Translations under genes and position numbers: made by a program
Assembly: GCA_017555085.1 (NCBI GenBank)
Contig: JAFZHD010000018.1
Coordinates: 1-64,000 of the forward strand
Reading direction: 5' to 3'
DNA length: 64,000 bases
Origin: Muribaculaceae bacterium
GTDB lineage: Bacteria > Bacteroidota > Bacteroidia > Bacteroidales > Muribaculaceae
Shown here: positions 54,764 to 63,272 of the stretch, piece by piece
How the letters are laid out: each line of letters opens with the position of its first letter
Numbering within the stretch: position 1 is the first letter of the stretch
Notes under the pieces: model-generated
The model's database searches: none
Seen by the model: only the letters and a program-made list of their open reading frames with translations
What the model was told of the DNA's origin: nothing

Positions 54764-55846
54764 TTAAATTTTTCTTTTGATTTCTTTGTTCAGTTCAATC
54801 TCAAATGGGTTATTGTTATTAACAAACTGCACTTGAATTGGAATATAAAAAACTTGTGATTTTAACTCTTGCGGGAATTCGGGGTCGTTGGCTATTCTGA
54901 CCGCATCTTTCTCGGTGGTAATAATGAATTTTTTGTCACCAGGAAGCATTGCCAATTTATGTGAAATATCGTCGTAATCGTGTGATACAAATTTATGGTG
55001 GTCTTCATATATTTTCACCTTGATTTTTGCTTTGTATTGTTTGAGATAACGAACAAAAGGTCGTGGATTAGCAATGCCCGACAAGGCAAGTATAGTGTCA
55101 GATTGTGTCAACCACCCCAATTCGGGGGTATAAGTCGCGTATTCAGGGAATACTGGAGTTAATGCCCCATAAACATATTTTGAAAAATACAGTTTCTGAT
55201 AAGGATAAAGATTGAGATTGTGCTCAAACTCTCTCATTGTCATGGGTTTGATATCTTCGGGACATTTTGAAACAATGACAAAATCAGCACGACTCAAACC
55301 CGAAATGCTTTCGCGTAATCGGCCTAACGGCATAATTTTATCCTTGAATATAGGACGGTTATATTCGGTAAGCACTATTGCTACTTTGGGCTTAACATAG
55401 CGGTGTTGAAAAGCGTCGTCAAGAAGAATCAAGTTTACTTCGGGATGAAGTTCTTTTATGCGCTTAATTCCATCACATCGTTTTTCGCAAACAGCGACAA
55501 CAACACTTTCGCCAAATTTGCGGTACATTTGATATGGCTCATCTCCGATAATGTCGGGTGTGGAATTATCATCGGCAAGTACAAAACCTTTTGTTTGTCT
55601 TTTGTAACCACGAGATAGCACCGCAATCTTGTAGTGACTGCGAAGAATGTTAATGATGTATTCGGTGTGAGGAGTTTTGCCTGTGCCACCAACTGCCAAG
55701 TTGCCGATAACAACCACCGGGATGTCAAACTCTTCGTGTTTGATAACACCCAAGTCAAACAGCCAATTTCTGATAAAAACGACTATGCCATATATGCGAG
55801 ATATTGGCCATAGCAATAAGGTTCTTATGAGTCGTTTTTTGCTCAT
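54764..55846 (-). CDS. lpxK: Tetraacyldisaccharide 4'-kinase
   Basis: Phosphorylates the lipid A disaccharide at the inner membrane. The 360-residue protein has an N-terminal membrane-associated helix, the P-loop-like GNLAVGGTGKTPHTEY around 49-63 and the DDAFQHRYVKP stretch near 142-152 that is diagnostic for LpxK. It joins the lipid A genes lpxA, C and D about 24 kb away. It lies seven bases after sppA. Confidence 0.95.
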   Translation of the reverse strand: MSKKRLIRTLLLWPISRIYGIVVFIRNWLFDLGVIKHEEFDIPVVVIGNLAVGGTGKTPHTEYIINILRSHYKIAVLSRGYKRQTKGFVLADDNSTPDIIGDEPYQMYRKFGESVVVAVCEKRCDGIKRIKELHPEVNLILLDDAFQHRYVKPKVAIVLTEYNRPIFKDKIMPLGRLRESISGLSRADFVIVSKCPEDIKPMTMREFEHNLNLYPYQKLYFSKYVYGALTPVFPEYATYTPELGWLTQSDTILALSGIANPRPFVRYLKQYKAKIKVKIYEDHHKFVSHDYDDISHKLAMLPGDKKFIITTEKDAVRIANDPEFPQELKSQVFYIPIQVQFVNNNNPFEIELNKEIKRKI

Positions 55847-55852
55847 TTCAGT

Positions 55853-57619
55853 TTATTTGATTTCAACTACCTCCATGCGGCATTGCAAGGGAGCGAGGTC
55901 TTTTAGGTAATTAATTTGTTGATAGTATTGGTATGTTTCGCCCAATTCTTTTTTTAGTATTTCGCTTTTGAGGTTGAAGTCGCCTTTCATCAAAGAGTTG
56001 ATTAATTCCTCTTCGAGAGAAGGATATTCCGCGATTGCATATTTGTTGTATCCGAGTTCTTGTGCCATATCTTTTATGGCCATGTCAAGTCCGCCGAGTT
56101 TGTCAACCAATCCGAGTTCAAATGCTGATTTGCCATCCCAAACGCGGCCTTCGGCGATTGCTTTGATGGAGTCAACCGACATTGAACGGCCGGTAGCACA
56201 TCTGCCTACAAAGTTTTCATAGCCATTGTTAATCATCACTTGCAATTTTTGGCGTTGGAATGGAGTCAATGGCTCGGTGAGCGAAATGAAACCGCCATTA
56301 TCGTTGGTTGATACAGTGCCTTGTGTTACTCCTAGATTGTCTGTGAGAAGTTTGTTGATGCATGGAATCACACCGAAGATGCCGATTGAGCCGGTTAATG
56401 TTACAGGTTCGGCATAAATGCAATGTGCGCCACATGAAATGTAGTAACCGCCTGAAGCAGCAACATCGCCCATTGAAACGTAAAATTTCTTACCTTTGGC
56501 TTTAAATTGTTCTAATGCTTCCCAAATTTGTTCAGAAGCAAATGCACTACCACCACCCGAGTTTACGCGCAAAATCAAACCTTTGATATTCTCATCATCG
56601 GCCAATTTGAGGATTTGGGGTGCCATAGTGCGGCCAACGATACCTTCATCGCCTTGGTCTACGATATTACCAACAGCATACAATACGGCGATTGTGTTAG
56701 AACTGTTGTCGGGGTTTAGAAGGTCTTTTGATGAGAAATATTCGGCAGGTGTAATGAGGTTGAGTTCATCCGTTTTATTAATGCCGCAAAGGCCTTTCAT
56801 CTTTGACTCAACTTCGTGGCGATAAGCCAAGGCATCAACGATTTTGCGAGCAATATATGATTGTGCAGGCTCGGTAATTATAATACTATCAGCCCAATTG
56901 TTTACATCTTCAACAGTCACTTTTCTCATTGCGGCAATGTCGCTACTCAGGTACCCCCAAATGTTACCGAGATATTGCTGTTGTTGCAAACGGCTAGGTT
57001 CACTCATTTCGGTCAAAATATAAGGCTCAACAGCGCTTTTAAATGTTCCAACTTTGATGATTTGCATTTCTACGCCTAATTTGTCAAGAAGGCCTTTGTA
57101 GAATTGTGTCGTAGCGGAAAGTCCTTTAAGCTCCACAGCGCCCATTGGGTTGATGAAGATTGAGTCAGCGGCACATGCGACATAATAGTCGCCTTGTGTG
57201 TAGTTGTCACCATAGGCATAAATCCATTTGCCTGACTTTTTGAAATTTCGCAACGCTTTGACAATTTCGGTGCGTGTCGCTATTCCCGACTGCGAAAGGT
57301 CGCAGTTGATATAGATACCTTTAATGTGGCTATCGTTTGCAGCGGCTTCGATTGAGTAAAGTATTTCGTTCAACCCTACTGCATCATTGCCTTGGTTGTA
57401 TATTTTAGAGATAATATCAAATTTAGGCGCTCTTTCATCTATTACGGAATTGAGGTCGAGATATAAAACTGAATTGTCTTTTATATTGGCTTGCGTCTGT
57501 TTTGCACCGCTAATGCCAATTGCAAGGATGAAGAGTATGAATAAAAGGAAAAATAATCCGACTGAAATCCAAATGCCGGCCAAAGTGCCAAGCATCGATG
57601 TGAGAAATCTTTTGAGCAT
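55853..57619 (-). CDS. sppA: Signal peptide peptidase SppA, 67K type
   Basis: Membrane-anchored serine protease that degrades cleaved signal peptides. The double-domain form of 588 residues: one N-terminal membrane helix (about 12-35), a first S49 domain, and a second S49 domain with the nucleophile Ser in NSGGGSAFASEQ near 353 and ASGGYYISCGAHCIYAEP near 388, then TGSIGIFG. The ATG at 57619 is chosen because it gives MLKRFLTSMLG followed by the membrane segment; an ATG at 57646 adds nine polar residues and is less likely. Confidence 0.9.
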   Translation of the reverse strand: MLKRFLTSMLGTLAGIWISVGLFFLLFILFILAIGISGAKQTQANIKDNSVLYLDLNSVIDERAPKFDIISKIYNQGNDAVGLNEILYSIEAAANDSHIKGIYINCDLSQSGIATRTEIVKALRNFKKSGKWIYAYGDNYTQGDYYVACAADSIFINPMGAVELKGLSATTQFYKGLLDKLGVEMQIIKVGTFKSAVEPYILTEMSEPSRLQQQQYLGNIWGYLSSDIAAMRKVTVEDVNNWADSIIITEPAQSYIARKIVDALAYRHEVESKMKGLCGINKTDELNLITPAEYFSSKDLLNPDNSSNTIAVLYAVGNIVDQGDEGIVGRTMAPQILKLADDENIKGLILRVNSGGGSAFASEQIWEALEQFKAKGKKFYVSMGDVAASGGYYISCGAHCIYAEPVTLTGSIGIFGVIPCINKLLTDNLGVTQGTVSTNDNGGFISLTEPLTPFQRQKLQVMINNGYENFVGRCATGRSMSVDSIKAIAEGRVWDGKSAFELGLVDKLGGLDMAIKDMAQELGYNKYAIAEYPSLEEELINSLMKGDFNLKSEILKKELGETYQYYQQINYLKDLAPLQCRMEVVEIK

Positions 57620-57680
57620 GATATTTCTAATTTTTGTTTTGTGCAATGTCGATTGGATTAGTGCCTACAATCTGACGTTA

Positions 57681-57710
57681 CAAAATTAATAAAAGGTTTT
57701 AGTAAATCAA
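57681..57710 (-). promoter_or_regulatory. Sigma-ABfr promoter for sppA-lpxK-pnp-thiL
   Basis: On the minus strand TTG (57710-57708), 19 bases, TAATTTTG (57688-57681), a full match. About 55-60 bases precede the sppA ATG. Confidence 0.6.
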
Positions 57711-57852
57711 ACAAAAATAGCGACTAATTGTGCGCATTTTGGTGCTAAAATATGGCATAAACTAAAAAATAGCGATCTTTGTTTCGGTATATCAATATAG
57801 TTGGTTAATTTTGTGGCAATATCAATAATAATTTTAGAAGCTACCACTAGTC

Positions 57853-58305
57853 ATGGCAAAGGAAATTGAGCGCAAATTTTTGGTCAAATCAGATTTGTAT
57901 AAATCAATGGCACTCAGTGCTGTATATATAGAGCAGGGATATTTGTCTTTGCGTAAGGAGGCGACTGTTAGGGTGCGTTTGAAAGGAGACTGTGCATATT
58001 TGACGGTCAAAGGAATTTCGCAAGGTGCGATAAGAGATGAGTGGGAGTATAGAATACCAACAGTCGATGCACATGATATGCTTGAACGCTGTGGCGAAGG
58101 AAATGTGATATCAAAGCATCGCTATGAGGTGATGTTTGAGGGGCATTTGTGGGAGATTGACGAATTTCATGGTCAGCATGAAGGGTTGGTGGTCGCTGAA
58201 ATAGAATTAGGGGCAGAGGACGAAACGTTTCCCCTACCCCCGTTTGTTGGCGATGAAGTGACAGGAAATCCTGCCTATTTCAATTCTTCATTGGCTGGTA
58301 TTTAG
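57853..58305 (+). CDS. CYTH domain protein
   Basis: A 150-residue protein of the CYTH/triphosphate tunnel family. The hallmark ExExK is at residues 4-8 (EIERK), and the alternating basic and acidic strands of the tunnel follow (ATVRVRLKGDCAYLTVKG, then HRYEVMFEGHLWEIDEFHG). Small bacterial members are inorganic triphosphatases or of unknown role. A TAATTTTG box lies at 57806-57813. It overlaps the convergent rlmD by four bases. Confidence 0.87.
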   Translation: MAKEIERKFLVKSDLYKSMALSAVYIEQGYLSLRKEATVRVRLKGDCAYLTVKGISQGAIRDEWEYRIPTVDAHDMLERCGEGNVISKHRYEVMFEGHLWEIDEFHGQHEGLVVAEIELGAEDETFPLPPFVGDEVTGNPAYFNSSLAGI

Positions 58306-59714
58306 TCGCGAAGTGTCAGTTTGACAACATTTTCCACATGATGTGTATGTGGGAACATGTCTACTGGTTGAATGGCTTCAACTTTATATTTCACATCAAG
58401 TAAAGCCAAGTCGCGAGCTTGTGTTGCAGGATTGCAACTTACATAAACAATGCGTCGTGGAGATGCGTTGAGAATAACCTTGACAACATCGTCGTGCATA
58501 CCTGCGCGCGGTGGGTCGACAATCATAACATCGGGACGGCCATGCTCGGCGATGAAAGCATCTGTAAGCACATCTTTCATGTCGCCTGCATAGAATAGCG
58601 TATTGTCAATGTTATTGATGTTAGAGTTGATTTTGGCGTCTTCAATTGCTTCGGGAACATATTCAATGCCGATAACCTTGCTTGCTTGTCGGGCCACGAA
58701 GTTTGCAATCGTACCCGTGCCAGTATACAAGTCATACACGAGTTCGTTTCCGGTGAGTTCCGCAAAGTTGCGTGCGACCTTGTAGAGTTCATAGGCTTGC
58801 AAAGAATTTGTCTGATAAAAAGACTTTGGGCCTACTCTGAATCTTAGGCCTTCCATCTCCTCTTCAATGAAATCTTTGCCTGAATATGTGATGATGTTTT
58901 GGTCTGAAATTGTATCGTTGACTTTGAGATTTACCACATATAATAAAGATGTGATTTGTGGGAATTTGTCTTTAACAGCTTCAAGCAAAGATTTAATCTT
59001 GGTCTCGTCATTTTCTCCAAATACAACTACCGCCATGATTTCTCCTGTTGATGCGATGCGAATCATCAAAGTACGAAGCAAGCCTTGTTGTGCGCGAAGA
59101 TCGTAAAAAGAATAACTGTTATCTTTTCCGTATTGCTTGATAAAGAGGCGTAATTGGTTGCCTAAATCATCTTGCAAATGACATTTTTTGATGTCCAAAA
59201 CTTTGTCGAATGCGCCCGAAATGTGGAAACCCGCAGCATCGCGGTCGGGAAATTCTTCGCCGCTTCTCATTTGCTCATAGGTAAGCCAACATTTGTTTGA
59301 GAATGTGTATTCCATTTTGTTGCGATATTCCCAAATGTTTTTAGATCCTAAAATTGGTGTGATTTCAGGGATTTCAACCTTTGCGATTCTAACGAGAGCA
59401 TCATTTACTTGCTGCTGTTTGCATTTTAATTGAAACTCATAAGGCAAGTGTTGCCAACGGCATCCTCCGCAAGTTCCAAAGTGTTCGCACTTAGGTTCTT
59501 GGCGAATTTCGGACTGTTTTATGAGGTTGACAATATGTCCTTCGGCATAGGATTTTTTCTTCTTGTCCAACTTTACATCTGCAATGTCTCCAGGTGCTCC
59601 GTAGGGGACAAAAACTACCATGTCATTAACTCGGGCCAAGCTATTGCCTTCGGCCGCTACATCTATAATTTCAACTCCTTCAAGTATGGGGAGCTCTTTG
59701 CGTTTTCGTGCCAA
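58302..59714 (-). CDS. rlmD: 23S rRNA (uracil-1939-C5)-methyltransferase, RlmD/RumA type
   Basis: A 470-residue class I methyltransferase with an N-terminal TRAM domain (about 10-65), an Fe-S cluster motif with Cys76, 82 and 85 (CEHFGTCGGCRW) plus a fourth Cys near 176, the SAM loop DLYTGTGTIANF near 331-342, and the nucleophile Cys in VYVSCNPAT near 427. RlmC, RlmD and RlmCD differ in which uracil they modify, so the exact position is inferred. A TAACTTTG box (minus strand) lies at 59741-59748. Confidence 0.87.
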   Translation of the reverse strand: MARKRKELPILEGVEIIDVAAEGNSLARVNDMVVFVPYGAPGDIADVKLDKKKKSYAEGHIVNLIKQSEIRQEPKCEHFGTCGGCRWQHLPYEFQLKCKQQQVNDALVRIAKVEIPEITPILGSKNIWEYRNKMEYTFSNKCWLTYEQMRSGEEFPDRDAAGFHISGAFDKVLDIKKCHLQDDLGNQLRLFIKQYGKDNSYSFYDLRAQQGLLRTLMIRIASTGEIMAVVVFGENDETKIKSLLEAVKDKFPQITSLLYVVNLKVNDTISDQNIITYSGKDFIEEEMEGLRFRVGPKSFYQTNSLQAYELYKVARNFAELTGNELVYDLYTGTGTIANFVARQASKVIGIEYVPEAIEDAKINSNINNIDNTLFYAGDMKDVLTDAFIAEHGRPDVMIVDPPRAGMHDDVVKVILNASPRRIVYVSCNPATQARDLALLDVKYKVEAIQPVDMFPHTHHVENVVKLTLRD

Positions 59715-60025
59715 TTTCTTAATGTATTAAAATTATTCTGCAAAGTTAATAAATTATGAATAAATACTCCTATTGTTGTGTTTATATTTTCGGTGAATTC
59801 TTGGTGATTTGTTATGCCGATTTTGTGGGAAAAGTGAACTGAAATTGCACATCAGAGCAAATGATATAGACGAATTTTGAGTTTGGCCCGCCATTACACA
59901 TAAAATATAGGCAAAAATCTCACTGAAATTTTGCGAGTCCCATTTTTATATCGTAAATTTGCAAAACTCTCCTAACGATAGTACAAAACACTTATTAAAT
60001 ATTTAATTAAAAACATTACTTAACA
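59715..60025. other. Intergenic region between divergent rlmD and ppdK
   Basis: This 311-bp stretch has no credible reading frame. It holds the rlmD -7 box (59741-59748, minus strand) and the ppdK promoter (59931-59961, plus). Between them, about 59770-59930, I see no convincing hairpin or operator; it may hold regulator sites that cannot be read by eye. Confidence 0.5.
59931..59961 (+). promoter_or_regulatory. Sigma-ABfr promoter for ppdK
   Basis: TTG at 59931-59933, 20 bases, TAAATTTG at 59954-59961: full consensus. It leaves an A-rich leader of about 60 bases before the ATG, a layout seen for highly expressed genes. Confidence 0.7.
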
Positions 60026-62740
60026 ATGAAAAGAGTTTACACGTTCGGTGACGGAAAAGCCGAAGGTAATGCCTCGATGAGAAATACTCTCGGAGGTAAA
60101 GGTGCGAACCTTGCTGAAATGAACCTGTTGGGTATGCCTGTACCTCCAGGTTTTACTATTACAACAGATGTATGTACTGAATACACCCAAAAAGGTCGTG
60201 AAGCAGTTGTTGCCCTTATTAAAGAAGAAGTAGAAGCGGCAATCGCTCATGTTGAAACACTCACAGGCAAAAGCTTTGACAATCCTGCTAATCCCCTTCT
60301 CGTATCAGTTCGCTCTGGTGCTCGCGCATCAATGCCTGGTATGATGGATACAGTATTGAACCTCGGTATGAATGATGCAACAGTTGCTTCTCTTGCAGAA
60401 AAGAGCGGCAATCCTCGTTTTGCATGGGATAGCTACCGTCGTTTCGTTCAAATGTATGGTGACGTTGTTCTCGGTATGAAACCCGTGAGCAAAGACGACA
60501 TCGATCCATTTGAAGAAATCATGGAAAAGGTTAAAGAAGAAAAAGGCGTTAAACTTGACACAGAACTTGAAGTTGCCGATCTTCAAAACCTCGTTAAAAT
60601 GTTCAAGGCTGCTGTAAAAGAATTTACAGGCAAAGACTTCCCCGATAGCGCATGGGAACAACTCTGGGGCGGTATCTGTGCAGTATTTGACAGCTGGATG
60701 AACGAACGTGCAATTCTTTACCGTCGCATGAACCAAATTCCCGAAGAATGGGGTACTGCGGTTAACGTACAAGCAATGGTTTACGGTAACATGGGTGACA
60801 ACTCTGCTACTGGTGTTGCATTTAGCCGTGACGCTGCAACTGGTGAAAACATGTTTAACGGTGAATATCTTATCAATGCACAAGGTGAAGACGTTGTTGC
60901 GGGTATTCGCACTCCCCAACAAATTACCACAGAAGGTTCTCGCCGTTGGGCTGCTCTTCAAGGTATCAGCGAAGAAGAACGCGCAAGCAAATATCCTTCA
61001 CTCGAAGAATCAATGCCCAAGTGTGCTGCTGAATTGATTGCTATCTCAAATCGTCTCGAAGACTACTACAAAGATATGCAAGATATGGAGTTCACTATCC
61101 AAGATGGTAAACTCTGGATGTTGCAAACTCGTAACGGTAAACGCACAGGTGCTGCAATGGTTAAAATTGCTATGGACCTCTTGCGCGCTGGTCAAATCGA
61201 CGAAAAGACAGCGCTCATGCGCATGGAGCCTCAAAAACTTGATGAACTCCTCCACCCCGTATTTGACAAAGACGCTTTGAAACGTGCAAAAGTTGCTGCA
61301 AAAGGTCTTCCCGCATCTCCCGGTGCTGCAACAGGCCAAGTAGTATTCTCTGCTGACGAAGCTGAACTTTGGTCAGAAAAGAAGAAAAAAGTAGTTCTTG
61401 TTCGTATTGAAACATCACCCGAAGACCTCCGTGGTATGGCAGTTGCTCAAGGTATCTTGACAATGCGTGGCGGTATGACTTCTCACGCAGCAGTAGTTGC
61501 TCGCGGTATGGGTAAATGCTGTGTTTCTGGTGCTGGCGAAATCAAAATCGACTACAAAGAAAAAACACTCGAAATGAGTGGTAAAGTATATAAAGAAGGT
61601 GATTGGATTTCACTTAACGGTTCTACAGGTGAAGTATATGACGGTCAAGTTCCCACTACAGACCCCGAGCTCGACGGTGACTTTGGTGCAATCATGAACC
61701 TCGCTGAAAAATATACAAAAACTCTCGTTCGCACAAATGCTGACTCACCCCGCGATGCTAAACAAGCACGCTACTTCGGAGCACAAGGTATCGGTCTTTG
61801 CCGTACAGAGCACATGTTCTTTGAAGGTGACCGTATCAAGGCAGTTCGCGAAATGATTCTCGCAAGCGACAAAGAAGGTCGTGTATCTGCTCTCGCTAAA
61901 TTGCTCCCCATGCAACGTGGTGACTTCGAAGGTATCTTTGAAGCAATGGACGGTTATGGCGTGACTATCCGCTTGCTTGACCCCCCCTTGCACGAATTCG
62001 TACCACATCAAACTGCAACTCAAAAAGAGCTTGCAGAAGAAATGGGCTTGACTCTTGAACAAGTTAAAGCAAAAGTTGACAGTTTGGAAGAATTCAACCC
62101 CATGCTCGGTCACCGTGGTTGTCGTCTTGGTATCACTTACCCCGAAATCACTGAAATGCAAACTCGCGCTATCATTGAAGCAGCACTCGCAGTTAAAGCT
62201 CGCGGCATCGATGTATATCCCGAAATCATGATTCCTTTGGTTGGTTCACTCAAAGAAATCCAAAACCAGGCAGATGTTATCAACGCTACTGCTGCACAAG
62301 TATTTGCTGAAAAAGGCGAAACTGTAGCATACAAAGTAGGCACAATGATTGAAGTTCCTCGTGCTGCATTGGTTGCTGACCAAATCGCAACAGTTGCTGA
62401 CTTCTTCTCATTCGGTACAAATGACTTGACTCAAATGACATTTGGTTTCTCACGTGACGACGCTCCCAAGTTCTTGAAATTCTACAAAGAAAACGGCGTT
62501 ATCAAGACAGATCCTTTCGAAGTTCTCGACCAAGAAGGTGTTGGCCAACTCGTTCGTATGGGCGTTGAAAGAGGCCGCGCTACAAAGGCTGACCTCAAAG
62601 TTGGTATCTGTGGTGAACACGGTGGTGAACCTTCATCAGTTAAGTTCTGTGCTAAATTGGGTATGAACTATGTAAGTTGTTCTCCCTTCCGTGTGCCCAT
62701 CGCACGCGTTGCTGCTGCACAGGCTGCTATCGAAGAATAA
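60026..62740 (+). CDS. ppdK: Pyruvate, phosphate dikinase
   Basis: Interconverts PEP, AMP and PPi with pyruvate, ATP and phosphate. The 904-residue protein has the three expected parts: an N-terminal nucleotide-binding domain (GGKGANLAEM near 23-32), the swivelling phosphohistidine domain with GGMTSHAAVVARGMGK (catalytic His near 483), and a C-terminal PEP-binding barrel ending in GICGEHGGEP and NYVSCSPFRVPIAR. Codon choice favours AAC, TTC, GAC, CTC and CGT as in pfp, which marks a very abundant protein. It is flanked by its own promoter and terminator. Confidence 0.96.
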   Translation: MKRVYTFGDGKAEGNASMRNTLGGKGANLAEMNLLGMPVPPGFTITTDVCTEYTQKGREAVVALIKEEVEAAIAHVETLTGKSFDNPANPLLVSVRSGARASMPGMMDTVLNLGMNDATVASLAEKSGNPRFAWDSYRRFVQMYGDVVLGMKPVSKDDIDPFEEIMEKVKEEKGVKLDTELEVADLQNLVKMFKAAVKEFTGKDFPDSAWEQLWGGICAVFDSWMNERAILYRRMNQIPEEWGTAVNVQAMVYGNMGDNSATGVAFSRDAATGENMFNGEYLINAQGEDVVAGIRTPQQITTEGSRRWAALQGISEEERASKYPSLEESMPKCAAELIAISNRLEDYYKDMQDMEFTIQDGKLWMLQTRNGKRTGAAMVKIAMDLLRAGQIDEKTALMRMEPQKLDELLHPVFDKDALKRAKVAAKGLPASPGAATGQVVFSADEAELWSEKKKKVVLVRIETSPEDLRGMAVAQGILTMRGGMTSHAAVVARGMGKCCVSGAGEIKIDYKEKTLEMSGKVYKEGDWISLNGSTGEVYDGQVPTTDPELDGDFGAIMNLAEKYTKTLVRTNADSPRDAKQARYFGAQGIGLCRTEHMFFEGDRIKAVREMILASDKEGRVSALAKLLPMQRGDFEGIFEAMDGYGVTIRLLDPPLHEFVPHQTATQKELAEEMGLTLEQVKAKVDSLEEFNPMLGHRGCRLGITYPEITEMQTRAIIEAALAVKARGIDVYPEIMIPLVGSLKEIQNQADVINATAAQVFAEKGETVAYKVGTMIEVPRAALVADQIATVADFFSFGTNDLTQMTFGFSRDDAPKFLKFYKENGVIKTDPFEVLDQEGVGQLVRMGVERGRATKADLKVGICGEHGGEPSSVKFCAKLGMNYVSCSPFRVPIARVAAAQAAIEE

Positions 62741-62761
62741 TAATTATTCTTTCAAATAGAA

Positions 62762-62790
62762 AACCGCGGAGTATTGCTCCGCGGTTTTTG
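62762..62790 (+). terminator. Intrinsic terminator of ppdK
   Basis: AACCGCGGAG (62762-62771) pairs with CTCCGCGGTT (62777-62786) around TATTG, followed by T-rich sequence. Confidence 0.9.
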
Positions 62791-62816
62791 TTTTATATAC
62801 CATAATATATATACAT

Positions 62817-62840
62817 AAAAAAGGCGACAAATTGTCGCCC
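62817..62840 (-). terminator. Intrinsic terminator of the non-coding RNA
   Basis: GGCGACAATTTGTCGCC (62823-62839) folds on itself, followed on the minus strand by six T (62817-62822). It points away from the promoter at 63070-63100 and faces the ppdK terminator. Confidence 0.85.
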
Positions 62841-63064
62841 TATAAAATCCACACCAAAGGATGCGATGAAACTCCGAATGACAGGATTTGAGTGCTCACA
62901 ATCCTTTGTAATCCGCCTGGGTGTAAAAACCTCTCGTTAGAGATGGGGCCCGCCATTAGATTGTTACGCTTGTCTCGGTATTTCATAAAAATTTGATGAG
63001 TTTCCCAATCAACTTTGATGTGGTAAAATTCCTATTTTGGCAAGGCTCTCTCGCCTCGTTTTCA
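62817..63064 (-). ncRNA. Structured non-coding RNA, about 250 nt; possibly 6S RNA
   Basis: The minus strand shows a complete RNA gene with no open frame: a consensus promoter (63070-63100), a transcript start expected near 63064, and an intrinsic terminator. Long-range helices are visible: 63013-63023 pairs with 62849-62859 over 11 bp with one G-U, 62998-63004 pairs with 62868-62874 over 7 bp, and GACA near 62971-62974 pairs with TGTC near 62880-62883. Inside are hairpins CTCT-AACG-AGAG (62931-62942) and AGGATT/AATCCT (62883-62905). The rod-like layout and size suggest 6S RNA, but I cannot match a family. The motifs of tmRNA, SRP RNA and RNase P RNA are absent. Confidence 0.72.
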
Positions 63065-63069
63065 TAACG

Positions 63070-63100
63070 CAAATTTAGTGTCAAAAGTTCAAATGTGCAA
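63070..63100 (-). promoter_or_regulatory. Sigma-ABfr promoter of the non-coding RNA
   Basis: On the minus strand TTG (63100-63098), exactly 20 bases, TAAATTTG (63077-63070), a full match to the Bacteroidota consensus, with GC following the box as in the best promoters of this window. Confidence 0.75.
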
Positions 63101-63214
63101 CAGTTCTGCTCAATTAAATAAAGATGTTGCATGATAAAGTATGTACAATTTAATCAATAAGCGAGTATAGGTGTCCTGAAACTATCCCATAATGAAGTTT
63201 TTTAATGAGTTGAA

Positions 63215-63244
63215 TTGAAAATTAAAAGAAATTTGTTATCTTTG
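63215..63244 (+). promoter_or_regulatory. Sigma-ABfr promoter of the Crp/Fnr gene
   Basis: TTG at 63215-63217, 19 bases, TATCTTTG at 63237-63244, a full match. The ATG follows 28 bases after the box. It is divergent from the non-coding RNA promoter, about 115 bases away. Confidence 0.65.
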
Positions 63245-63272
63245 TGTCGCACAAATATGTTATATAGCACTA

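Noticed and set aside
59885-62957. 12-mer GGCCCGCCATTA near 59886 and again near 62948, upstream of ppdK and in the RNA gene
   Set aside because: In a 64-kb window many shared 12-mers arise by chance, and the flanks do not match.
62817-63064. RNase P RNA, tmRNA or SRP RNA as identity of the RNA gene
   Set aside because: No GAGGAAAGUC/ACAGAA motifs, no tRNA-like end with GTTCGAATC, no SRP GGAAG tetraloop helix; the size also argues against the first two.
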